Shown one piece after another: positions 29,116 through 39,400 of a DNA stretch of 40,607 bases. The notes under the pieces are model-generated. The model was not told the DNA's origin. It did not search any database and was given only the letters and a program-made list of their open reading frames with translations. Each line of letters begins with the position of its first letter. Position 1 is the stretch's first letter. The stretch lies in NCBI GenBank assembly GCA_015501055.1, contig JADNYV010000309.1, positions 1-40,607 on the forward strand. Reading direction: 5' to 3'. The position numbers and the translations under genes are program-made. Source of the DNA: Mucidula mucida (Eukaryota > Basidiomycota > Agaricomycetes > Agaricales > Physalacriaceae).

Positions 29116-29665
29116 CTACACTGGGAAAATATACCCCATGATGTTCTCGTCGACATATCCCAAAGAAGTGACAGCGTTATTCTTCTCATTCACTGACATC
29201 GTGTAAAAGTGATCCTTCGCTGATGGACTGTACACCCTGAAAAGCGGCTCGGCGCCACAAAATTGATCGGCGTAAATGTAGCCTGCAATGTTCTCGTCGG
29301 CGTACCCGAGATTCGCCACCGCATTGTTCTTCTCGTACAAATCTGCGGTGTAGAAGTGGTCTACGGCGCTCTGGCTGTATGCGCGGTACAGCGGAGTCGT
29401 GAAAGCCACTTGCGTGGGAGTTGGCGACTGCATTCTCCATTTCGAGTGCGTCGGTGGCGTAGAAGTGGTCGCTCGTGGGGGGCTGATAGCCGCGGAGCAA
29501 AGGGACTGTTAGGTCTCGGGAGGCGCAATATTGCTCTAAGAGAATCTGCAAGGATATAATGAGTGCATGTTCAGGCTGAAAGGATATTTGTACCTCTGGC
29601 AGAAAGAGGGCAGAGACGCTGGTTGCAGCAGCCACAAGGCTAACGAGCTGGGTGAAAGCTTTCAT
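29116..29665 (-). pseudogene. Secreted DUF5648-like repeat protein, frameshifted
   Basis: Exon 1 (29594-29665) encodes a clear signal peptide, MKAFTQLVSLVAAATSVSA. A 48-nt intron (GTACAA..CTTGCAG) leads to exon 2, starting ILLEQYCASRDLTVPLLRGY. DUF5648-type repeats follow: QPPTSDHFYATDALEMENAV, then in a different frame TTPLYRAYSQSAVDHFYTAD, NNAVANLGYADENIAGYIY and AEPLFRVYSPSAKDHFYTMS, ending GYVDENIMGYIFPV. The frame changes near 29425-29432, where the expected LGYxxExIxGYIY half-repeat is missing, consistent with a small out-of-frame deletion. The family is extracellular in many mushrooms, function unknown. A TTTTAAA box lies at 29707-29713, upstream of the start. A smaller chance is that I missed an intron. 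Confidence 0.7.
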
Positions 29666-31223
29666 ATCGAATTCAGCTTGGACTTGTTCGACACCTTCCC
29701 ATCCACTTTTAAAGGACTTTGGTGGACCATGTGATGTGCTGCTAGAAGGCTCCGACGTTGAAGGTATTTCTTTTCCCCGTGTCTTCTTCCATTTTGCTTG
29801 TCTGTTTTCATTTTGCTTGTCTGTTTTATATTATTTCTCCTTGGCGGCCTTTTTTCTTCATTCCAACCTACACTCTGTGTCTCTTCTTTTTGCGCCGTAT
29901 CCTTTCTTGTAACGTGCGACACCAGTGCCACCATTAGAATCCATTTGAGAGGTGTGTTTGATTTCATGACTCTTCTCATTGGAAGCCGGTCTTACAGAAC
30001 TAGGCATAAGCACTCTTCACCGTTCAACTCTCTTTTAAAAATACAGTGCATCACTGCACCAGTAAGGTTCCCGGTGAACCATCACCACCGGCATTCATTC
30101 CCGCCGGCTCTCCATAATTTTCGCTGTAGATCTGTCTTGCCCCCGAACCTGTAGGGTTTTCGCCCCTTCTACGGTCCCTACAGTTCCCTGGCTCACTAAA
30201 TGTCGAGGCGTATATCTTTCGATTCCTCACATTCGCAACATCTTTGTAGCCCTCTGGAAGGGCAAACTACAATAAGTACTCCGCCTCTGAATCCAATCTG
30301 CTTTCACTTTTTTCGGAGTATCAAAACCGCCAATCACACAGCTATGGCTCTGCTCAACGGCTCTTAGAGGACATCCGGCTACGCCCAAGCTAGTAGGACG
30401 TGTATGCAAGCTGCGTGAGCGACAAAACAGTCGGTACCTACACCCCAAGCCTCGCTTTGCTTTCATCTCGTCGGAAGCCGTCACTGACATACTGGACTTC
30501 AGGCGACAAGTGTTCACGAATACAACATTTCAACGGCAACCTTCTTAGGACACCACCAGCGCGGTCGGAGGGTTGCAAGCCAATTAATGGTGTAGCAACA
30601 GTCGAAATGCTGGTCAAGCCACAGACGGCACATTTCCGTCATGGACTGAACCTCGTTTCACGATCCAAATGTCGGCGCAAAGAGCTTGCGGCTCTCGGAG
30701 ACGAATCTTCGCCGACAGCTGACGTTGTTCAGCCATGGAACAGAAAAGTTACTGACCTGAGAAGTTCAGTCCTTGTTGAACTCCTTAACGCGGGACTCGA
30801 CAATGATGCATTACCCCTTTGTTTACCACCACTACGTTGGATTGTGAGGCACCAAATCTCTATATGGTATCGGAGAAGTGGCGGCGAAAAGATTTGATGT
30901 GAACTGGACGAGGAATTGCACTCTGGAACAGGTTTAAGACTTCTGGACGCGTTCCTCCTAAGCGTAAATCTGCGAGTTGGGTAGTGACATAGGAAACGCG
31001 AAATTGTGAGGGGCTTACGGTGTCGCTGGAGAAAGTCTTGTTTGGTGAAGCAGGCCTCGACATCCGGTTTCAAGGCGGCCGATTAGGATAATTCTTGTTA
31101 GAGTGAACATTAGAGGCAAGAACAAGCATATTGTTGAGTGTGGTCGTATTCTGCTTATAAGCTGTGTTCTGCGGTTGCCATATTTGGTGTGCTTCTTGTC
31201 TCTCAGTTACGTCCATAACCACA
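29666..31223. other. Gene-free stretch at the right of the repeat island
   Basis: No gene recognised. It holds an 18-bp direct tandem duplication (ATTTTGCTTGTCTGTTTT, near 29791-29827) and a perfect 8-bp inverted repeat (CTGTAGGG..CCCTACAG, near 30150-30183). The longest open frame, 30400-30897 on plus, starts with a rare codon and shows no domain. Confidence 0.35.
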
Positions 31224-32607
31224 ATGCTGCACCTCCAAGACGACATTTTATTCGAGATCTTCGCCATACTAAGTGTAGATGGGTACACCGTCGGCGATAA
31301 CTCCGCCGCTCCGTGGAATCTCGCTCGAGTCTCGCGGCGCTGGCGGCAGACCGCTCTCAATCATTCTTCTTTGTGGGCAAACGTAACGCTTTCTATCACT
31401 CGGAATACAGATCTATCACGATGCAGTCATCTTTCCCTCGCTCTAGAGAGAAGCGGAAAGCACCCTTTGACATTTTCCTTCCGCTCACTCCTTCCCTTGA
31501 CCGACCCCGCTCCTCTCAAGCTCATCGTGCCTGCCCTTGCCGCATTATGCAAAGAGGCGTGGAGATGGAAATCTGCAAAAATCCGTATACCGACAAATGT
31601 AACCGCAATACTCCTCGCCGAGCTAGAGGGGCCATTCGATTGTCTGGAGGAGATCTGGCTCGAAAAGCTGGAACGAGAATTCAAATCTCTCTACAACTTC
31701 TCTGAAGAGGTTGACTCAACGACCCTCTTCCTTGACGCACCTAAACTCGTGGAGATGTCGTGCGAGTTTGACATCCCATTCCAACTTCCGTGGTCACAGT
31801 TGAGGACCGTCAGATATCACATAACGTCCAACTCTATGATCCCCTACATTACTACCATCCCGCATCTCTGCCCGCAGCTCAGAATATTCCAAGCACAACA
31901 GTGGACCAACGATGGAGCCCAAGGAACGGTAACACTTCCTGCTAATCACTCTATCCTTCCTCACCTCAAAACTACCAACGTCGATCTGGAGCCCCTTCTA
32001 GACCTGATCACCGCGCCTGCCCTCAAGTCCATAGTAGTCCAGGCCTCAAACGAGGATGATCATATCGTTCCTCTCATCGAGCGTTCAGAGTGCTATGGTC
32101 TAGAGTGCCTACTCGCTATAAAACACGGACCCATAAACATCGTTCGTCTCATCCACCAGCCGAAATTCACAAAACTGCGCTTCGTGTGATCCACTTGCGA
32201 TATTCAGTGCGTTGCGGGATAGGGCGTCCCTCCCAGCGCTGGAGCATGTTCACGTGACGGGTTGCGCTGTGCCACATGGGGGTGAACATTATGCGCAATG
32301 TTTCTCACTTTTGAGGGTGATCCTGGAGGTGGTGCAGGCTCGTGAGCTCAAGGCGGTCACTGTGGCGCTTCTTTCTGGGATCTGTCGGTATGCTATGCGG
32401 CCGGTTGACCGGCAACTGGATACCACCGATTGTCTCGCAAAACTGGAAGAGCAAGCGCGGACTAGAGGCATTGGTTTGAATATTATGATTTGTGGTGAGT
32501 TCTTGATTTTCCTTGGTCATCTTGCGGTGGACTGTGATTGTAACAATTCGCCTGCAGGCCAAAACTTCTTGGGTGTCATAGGTGCTCCTGGGATGATGAT
32601 GTTTTAG
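31224..32607 (+). CDS. F-box protein, probably frameshifted near the C-terminus
   Basis: The start ATG at 31224 gives MLHLQDDILFEIFAILSVDG; the F-box spans residues 2-58 and includes the typical WNLARVSRRWRQTALNHSSLW. Expanded F-box proteins of mushrooms bind Skp1 through this domain to recruit ubiquitin-ligase targets. The frame ends at 32189 (LIHQPKFTKLRFV). One base into the next frame the sequence continues CDPLAIFSALRDRASLPALE and HVHVTGCAVPHGG, typical leucine-rich-type F-box protein tails, to a final intron (32495-32557, GTGAGT..CTGCAG) and the end GQNFLGVIGAPGMMMF. The simplest reading is a 1-nt insertion near 32183. An alternative 37-nt intron (donor GTGATC, acceptor GGATAG) would also keep the frame but discards a convincing segment. 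Confidence 0.7.
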
Positions 32608-32842
32608 TTTGTCCGCGAAAACCGATATATGTACATTTTGGCCTGTATCGAACTGAACTTGAACATGAACTGGGAGACGTAGGAAGTGACTGCTTCCTGG
32701 CGTCTGCTTGAGTACATGGTCATGAACCTTGTGTTAAGTTTAGTTAAGACACAACGTGGGCTTAGAGAATCGGGGATTGAGCGCATCTTGCGAATTGAAC
32801 ATAACAAGATATCACATTAAGTACTGAAGCTCATGAACTATA
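32608..32842. other. Short convergent 3' flank
   Basis: This lies between the F-box gene (plus) and the BTB gene (minus). Only UTR-like, AT-rich sequence is seen. Confidence 0.5.
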
Positions 32843-35705
32843 TTACACGCCTACTAGAGAAAGTACCGTCCCAAAAAATGCACCAGCCGCAAACAACGCA
32901 CTAGGATACAAAGCCGTCCAACACTTATACAACACCCAAAATGACCGTAGCCCTCAAACTAACCTTCGACGCCTGCACATCCCCGTCCCCCTCATTTCCA
33001 GGCGGAATCTCATCTTCACCCTTCAACGACCCGCTCTTCCAGCCCCAGCTCTGCCCCACCTTGAATTGATCCGGCCCGCTCGAAAACCTCGTCTGAAACG
33101 TCCCTGTCGGGCTCGCGCAGTGCACCATGAAATACGCCATCACATTCGGGCGCGAGTCGCGGTATGGCTGCACCGGCGAAACACCGGGGACCTTGTACGG
33201 GAGGCTGTAAGGGAACCCAAACTCGTCGCGGTAACTTGGTGTGGGGAACGTGGTGGTGTAGGAGGGCAACGACGATGACGTGCCAGGCCGCGATTCGGTC
33301 ACTGGCGTCGTACTGTGCGCACTCGGTGTGATGGGCGTAGTCGGCCGTGCACTCGACGTCGATGCCGACGCCGAGAGGTGCGATATACTAGCGTGGTGGT
33401 GGATCGTCGGCGTCGCCAGCACACCATTCGAGACATTTTCCTTCGGAGCGACGCGCGTTTGCATTTCCATAGTGCTGCGGGCAACGGCAGGGTTGAGCGC
33501 ACTGACCATCGGAACGCGGTCCACTGTGCTCTGCCTGCTGACGTAGATCCCGAGTTGCTGAGCTTGCGGTCCTTGCTGACCGGATATCGAAGACCCCTTC
33601 TTCTTCACGACTTGGAGGTAGACGTTAAACAGGTTGCCAGCGTACCATATTGTCTGCGAATGAAGCCGGTCCTTCTCTCCGATACGGTTGATGTCAAAGA
33701 ACTCAATAGAGAAACGGAACGGTGGGAAATGAGTGTAAGTGGCATTGGGAGAGCCAGTGGGCTTGGACATGAGCCCAAAAAACGTCGATTCGTTGAATGT
33801 GATTGGGGAGGGATCCGGATGAATATCGGGGGAAGAATGAGAGTAAGGCGCATGAGAGTGAGCGAAAAGCTGTTCCATTGATATCCCTTTGCCTTCAGAC
33901 GAAGGGCCGCCACGTTCACCAATTCGTAGAGTACCATCTGTGGGGACAGGATAGAGGGGTGTGTCTTCTGAGGTATAGGCGCTCTTAGGCACTGCCAGCC
34001 CGAGATCTTTGTCCATTGATTTAGGAGAAGAATTATCTTTCGTCGGTGAATTCGAAGAAGGCGAGGACGGCCTCGCAATAATCTGGTGGCGTAGAAGGGT
34101 ATGTGCCCAGTTTGCAGATTGTAGAACAGAAAGTGGGACGTAAGGCCTCTGCGTCGTTGGACAAATGTCAGTAGAGAGAGAAATTATTTCATCGGTGATC
34201 TAGTGATGATAAGTTCAAGACTGCGAGAATGAGAGCCTGACTGACCATGTTACAATAATAGATCCCTTTCGAGAATAGTTCGTCCCATACCCTTTCTTCC
34301 TGTTCGTCAACCCCACATTGACTTCGACGAAGGTCCACTACCCTCTTAGCAAATTCGTATCTTTCCCGTTCATGCTTGACAAAGAAGGAATCCGAGGATA
34401 TGAGTGCTTTGACCCAAAGCGGAGAAAGTCCGCCTCTTCGCCAGATTAGCGGAATCTTCGCATCAGCACAATTAGGCGGGCGCGAGTCAGTTTCAGCTGC
34501 AACATTCTCGTGCCCACCTGGTATGGTCTTGGCGCGTTTACGCTGCTTCACAATCGAGGGATGTACATTGAGAACGTTCCCCAGTAACTGCTCTTCGTAC
34601 ACCAGAATATCGGGACCCCAACGAGAGAGCCAGGCAGTAGCGGCTTCGCCAATCTTGTCGGAAATCGCGCCATAATGAAAGGATAAGGTCTCTGCAGGCG
34701 CAGTATCGGAACTTGGAGATATCCGTTCAAATGAACCGTTGGGAGATGCCGAAAGAACCTCAGGGCTCGGAGATCGTCGCCCCTTGCCCTTTAGTGATGA
34801 TGGATAACGAGATAGTGAAGGCGCCACAAGGTCGTCATCGGTATCCGACGCGGAGTCTAGCATTTCGGCGACTGCCTCAAGACCAACAGCACTAGCTTGA
34901 TCATCTAGAGAGATGGACTTTCCGAGAGCAAAGTTGAGGTAACGAATCACGGTGTAGGGACCAGTCGTTCCATATATAGCAGACAAAGCTTGGGAAGCGA
35001 GAGTTGGAATAGAGAGATAGATGGATGTGGCTAGAAGTGAGAGAAGGAATTGAGGAGTGGCAGGTTGATGGCCGGAAGGCACTTGACTCTCCGAGAAGTA
35101 TGGGAATCCAGGAGTCAGCGGATGGGTCAAGGTGGGCCTGAGGGCTGGTGCGACGTGTAACGGAGGCCCTCCGCCGTACAGCCACGCAATGCATACTCTG
35201 ATGAAGCAGGATTAGCTAGATAACAATGGTCACGCGAGGACATACTCGAATGCTACAGAGGACTGGAATGAGTCCACGCTCGGTAGTAGTATGGATAAGT
35301 CTTACCGGCCCGGGTAATGTTGTAGTCGTCGAACACGACTTGCAGCTCCTCCGGTGTCGATTCCTGGCGCGGTGACCTGGGAGACGACGACTCGGCGAAG
35401 CCTGCAGTGAAGAGAGACCGGAAGAAACCCTAGCGAGTTGATAAGTATTGACCATTGATAAGGCAAAATGGGCTCACCGACTGTATCAGGACGACGCGGT
35501 GGAGATGGTAAATGGCATGCCAGGAGCCAGATATTCTGAGGGCGACATCGGTCGTCTTGCCATCGAGAAAGGACTGGTAGAGATGCGACTGTAGATCGTG
35601 CGGTGACGGTCCCGGAGAGTTCATATGTCGGCGACGACGACGACGACGTGGGGCATCTGGGGGCGGTGGAGGTGGTGGTAAGAGATTAAGCAGTAAATCC
35701 GACAT
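32843..35705 (-). CDS. BTB/POZ-domain protein with C-terminal hydrophobic segment
   Basis: Six exons (35478-35705, 35306-35429, 35246-35252, 34246-35197, 32964-34148, 32843-32923) give 858 aa. After a Pro/Arg-rich start, the BTB domain begins HLYQSFLDGKTTDVALRISG and continues VVLIQSGFFRSLFTAGFAES and VVFDDYNITRAAFEVCIAWL YGGGPPL. The AFE residues come from a 7-nt microexon (CATTCGA) flanked by good splice sites. The middle part is helical (YLSIPTLASQALSAIYGTTG). The rest is low-complexity Ser/Pro and a C-terminal domain (TFFGLMSKPTGSPNATYTHF; FRFSIEFFDINRIGEKDRLH) of unknown role. Joining a 40-nt intron (GTTAGT..GTATAAG) adds a last exon encoding a membrane-like helix, ALFAAGAFFGTVLSLVGV. 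Without it the frame ends RATVILGVV. BTB domains dimerise and often serve Cul3 ligases; this protein's partner is not known. Confidence 0.8.
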
Positions 35706-35771
35706 GTCAAGTTATTTGAGAGCAGTTAAGGGGCAAATCTGACGTCAGCAGACTTGCCCTCTACGTCCATC
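35706..35771. promoter_or_regulatory. Bidirectional promoter with a CRE palindrome
   Basis: Only 66 bp separate the BTB start codon (minus) from the Trs31 start codon (plus). The perfect ATF/CREB site TGACGTCA lies at 35740-35747, 24 bp upstream of the Trs31 ATG. bZIP activators of the CREB/ATF/Atf1 type bind this octamer. With so little space the site could influence both genes. No TATA box is present. Confidence 0.7.
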
Positions 35772-36593
35772 ATGGCCTACTCGCAGCCCCATCCTCGCCT
35801 GTCCCTGCTCTCCAATTCGTCTGTCTCGTCCATGGACCATTTCTCGCCGTCGGCGAGCTCGACCCGCTTCTCGCTGCCGTCGTCGGCACCCACCACGCTC
35901 GGAACTAATAAGCCTCCCCTCTCACGACCCAACATATACGACAGGAATCTCGCTAAACCACGCGTCTCCGACGTCTCGGGGGCTGCTTTCAGCTTTCTTT
36001 TCTCCGAGATTGTGCAGTACACCCAGAAACGCGTCAGCGGCATCAACGATCTCGAACGACGGTGAGCCGCATGCCATCTCACCCATCACTCGACTGATTG
36101 TATTCCTAGATTGAATACGCTCGGATACCGAATCGGAACACGTGTTCTAGAGCTCATGGTCTGGCGCGTAGAGTCGTCATCCAAAGCACCGAAACGCGAG
36201 ATTCGGCTTTTGCCGTCCCTCATGTCTATACACACCCAGGTTTGGCGCGCAGTTTTCGGCAAACCTGCGGATGCGATAGAAAAGAGTGTCGAGAACGCAG
36301 ACGAGTACATGATTATCGATAACGATCCGCCAATAGAACGCCATATATCTGTTCCAAAGGACATGAGCCAACTCAGTTGCTCTTCCTTCACTGCGGGCAT
36401 TGTTGAAGCTGTTCTGGACGGTCTAGGATTTGTATGTTTTTTTTTATGATATGTCTTTTTCCCTGACTATTATTCCTAGCCTGCTCGAGTAACAGCGCAT
36501 AGTACACCGACGGCCCAGTTTCCTTCACGGACTACAATACTCATAAAGCTCGAAAAGTCGGTCTTGGAGCGTGAGGAGTTGCTGAAACAATAA
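35772..36593 (+). CDS. TRS31: TRAPP complex subunit Trs31/TRAPPC5
   Basis: Three exons (35772-36061, 36110-36431, 36480-36593) give 241 aa. The Ser-rich N-terminal leader is followed by the Bet3-like fold: GAAFSFLFSEIVQYTQKRVS then LNTLGYRIGTRVLELMVWRV, LLPSLMSIHTQVWRAVFGKP and ADEYMIIDNDPPIERHISVP, closing SSFTAGIVEAVLDGLGFPAR and LIKLEKSVLEREELLKQ. These match the order and spacing seen in Trs31. TRAPP complexes are GEFs for Ypt1/Rab1 and tether ER-derived vesicles at the Golgi. The N-terminal extension of about 65 residues is longer than in yeast or human. Introns are 48 nt, with a run of T in the second. Confidence 0.93.
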
Positions 36594-37533
36594 TTCTCTG
36601 GTTGTCTGTACTTCTAACACCGTAAGTTACTTGCTATCTCTCTTGGGATTTAAATATTCTGAACCCACGTTGTGTCTGAAGAGTTCTCAAGTTGAACATT
36701 AGGTTTATGACCATGATACTTGCGATCTAGATTTGGCCCAAGGCTGTCAGTCAACTTTTCTTCACTTAATGTTGTGCGACCATTTTTTGTGGGATATCGA
36801 TCAGCTTTTCCTCATCCTGTTTAGCCTGAGTTTCTTTTTTCTGCCCTTGCGTGTTTCCGATTTTCCTGTGCCTGCCCTCACGCCGCACCGATCGATCTCT
36901 CAACGTACCCACGTGATGTCAAACGATGAATTCTGTACCGCGCCGTACACTGTGACTTAGAATCATGACGAATGAAACTTCGCCGGGGCCGTTTTCCGCG
37001 TACGGTCGTACCTCATTGACGTGTACATTCTACATCTTATCGGTCTGCAAAGCCTCATCTCCAACATCTATTTATCCCACTCCCTCCTCAAAAAACTTTC
37101 ACCCTTCTCGTTCGGATCTCACCAATGGAAGCTTTGTGGACAGGCAAATTCCCCATGTCATATCTGTGGACCTGCCTTGATTTGAATGTGAACCGTGCCA
37201 CTTTCTTCAATACCACATCAACGCTCTCAGCACAGTGATCTCAAGATGATGTACACATTGAGCTATGTAATATGTGTTAGCACGATATGTCTGCGGAGGT
37301 TGTCCGAGACTCGAGCGCAACCCGCGTCTCGGTAAGTTGGCCTGCAATAGCACCTATCGGATGATCTCCTTCATTACGATGCACGCCGCGTCTGCGATTG
37401 CATATGGCCAAGCATACTGTTGAGTTCCGGCAGAGCAGCCCATCCTGGCCGAGACATACTAGTCCTAGTGCTTGTTCACAGTAGCCTAAAGGTGACTCCC
37501 CATACATTCATGATCAAGAAGTATTAAAATCTA
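36594..37533. other. Intergenic region, no gene seen
   Basis: Between Trs31 and the acidic protein gene (convergent). Frames at 36733-36960 (plus) and 37277-37507 (minus) have no domain or splice support. Confidence 0.45.
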
Positions 37534-38843
37534 TTAATGCTCTACAGTCTTTTCTATGTCTATCTTCTGCGCGCTCGTAATAGAGATCTTGATACTCGAC
37601 TTGCCACCGGGGACCGTCGAGTTTCCGACCCCCAAGCCCGAGTCATCGTCTCCATCAGTGGATGTCTCGTCGCCAGTAGCGTCGGACGATTCATCAGCGG
37701 CGTCTGAGTCGTCGCCAGATGCACCGGATTCCGTATCATCGCCGTCCGAGGCGCTGTCTTCACCATCTACAGTGCCGTCTTCGTCGCCGGAATTACTATC
37801 TTCTCCATCGGCACTACTGTCCTCGCCATCCGCTGTATTATCTTCGGTGTCGGAGTCTGCGCCGTCATTGTCGTCGTCACTGCCCTTGGACTTCGTTTTG
37901 GAACCACTAGTTTCGTCGTCGTCGCTCTTGGATTTTGAGCCCGATTTGGTGCTGCCTGTCCCCTCAGCGTCGTCGTCGCCACTGCTTTTGGATTTGGAAC
38001 TGGAATCCTCGTCATCTGAACCTGTGTCCAGCAAGTCATCTTCTTCATCCTCGTCGTCTTCATCAGAAGTGCCTTTGGACTTGGATTTGGATTTGCCCTT
38101 CTTAGTGGACGTCGAATCCCCATTGGTGTCTGCGCTGGAATCGTCGGATGAGCTCTCGGTGCCGTCTTCGTCTGAAGAGTTCGCGGTATCATCCTCGCTA
38201 GAAACGTCGGCATCTGTATCATCATCTCCACTAGACTTTGCATCCTCATCACCGCCTCCCGTACTTGAATCGCCAGAGACGCCTTCATCTTCCGAACCAA
38301 CAACTGTGTCATCCTCCCCGCTATCACTTTCTTCTCCAGAAGGAGCAACGGCAGTTTTGGAAGAATCAGACTGAGGAGGGTTGATATTCGCGTCCCCATA
38401 AACATTAACGTTTATGACGCTTCCACCTGAAGTAAGCGCCGTAAGGCCTTCGACGAGGGACGTGAGATCATCAGTGTTGGTGTCGCTGTTGGGAAGAGAT
38501 AGAGTCGTGGATGTGATTTTGTTCATGGCTGCGGCTGTGGTATCCGAGCCTTGAGTTTCGTTGAGAAGAGGGAGTAATCCGGTGACGGAGGAAGCTACAG
38601 ATGGTGTATGTCAGTAATTGGTTACCGTGGCTCGCAGAAGCAAAATGTACATTCCGCTCTTGAAATCAACTCCGCAGCCGGTCTATGAAGTGATCTACGG
38701 GAATGATAGTTCCTACAGGTCGTCAATTAGAGAAAATGACTTGCTCAATATAGCTAGACTAACCCTATCGGCGCAGCAGATGACAGAAGAGCAACGTTCA
38801 GGAAGGAGAAGCCTATTGACCATTTCGCGCGTGTGATATGCAT
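37534..38843 (-). CDS. Secreted, highly acidic Ser/Asp-rich low-complexity protein
   Basis: Three exons: 38764-38843, a 14-nt exon 38699-38712, and 37534-38594, giving 384 aa. Exon 1 supplies a signal peptide (MHITRAKWSIGFSFLNVALL then SSAAP). The mature part starts SVTGLLPLLNETQGSDTTAA and a Ser/Thr-rich stretch, then a long block dominated by Asp, Glu, Ser and Gly with lysine-serine islets (KGKSKSKSKG, SKSKSSGDDD, SGSKTKSKGSDDD). The end is SSIKISITSAQKIDIEKTVE H. Charge-patterned, disordered secreted proteins like this may bind cations or wall polymers, but that is inference. The 14-nt exon is required to keep phase, so it is the weakest point; skipping it breaks the frame. A TATATAA-type box (38936-38942) lies about 93 nt upstream of the start. 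Confidence 0.65.
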
Positions 38844-39400
38844 GATGAACAAGCCAGCTTGTGTGCGACTCAAAGTTAGCCGGTAACTTGAGGTGGGTGA
38901 GCGCAGCTGAAGGCCAAGGTATGCGCGACAAGGTGTATATAAGTCGGTGCAGACTCCATGACGATGTTCATCAACGCCGTGCTGGAGCGGGTCGGTCGTC
39001 GCATAGCTATCACCATTGTAACCTTGTACGCGGGCAGAAACCGCAGATCATTGAAGGGCGTCGTCTCCCGGTATTGAATGAAGAGGCACTTGCCTTTTTG
39101 GGATTGGAAGGATCACGCTCCTTGGGTTTCTCACGATAAAAGTTCGAGTAGTGCATGCTGACGACTAGGTTACTGTACGAGGACACCTTCTTCGACTTGT
39201 ACGAATGAGGAACGGTCCAAAATGCATTCCAGAATCTGCGCCACAGTCGTTTCCTTTAACTTGATTAACCTTCTCCGAGGCGACTGTTCTGATAGATCAT
39301 AGTACCGACATAACGGATACTCACCGCCGTCCCACATATATGCAGCTCTACACGAGGTGACTCATTCTTGCCGACACCAACACAGCCTGCACTACTTAGT
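38844..39400. other. Divergent intergenic region
   Basis: This holds the promoter of the acidic protein (TATA-like TTATATA on minus at 38936-38942) and of the WW gene. A plus-strand ATG near 38960 opens a short hydrophobic frame (FINAVLERVGRRIAITIVTL) that ends after about 40 codons; too little to call. Confidence 0.4.

Noticed and set aside
29791..29827. 18-bp tandem duplication
   Set aside because: Only two copies in AT-rich noncoding sequence; simple slippage explains it.
37556..38374. 272-codon plus-strand Ser/Pro-rich frame
   Set aside because: It is the antisense of the acidic protein; GAC/GAT-rich coding read backwards gives TCx codons. It has no splice signals, and the minus strand has a signal peptide and matching introns.
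38960..39080. Short plus-strand frame near the TATATAA box
   Set aside because: The ATG is only about 20 nt from the box, and the frame ends after about 40 codons.
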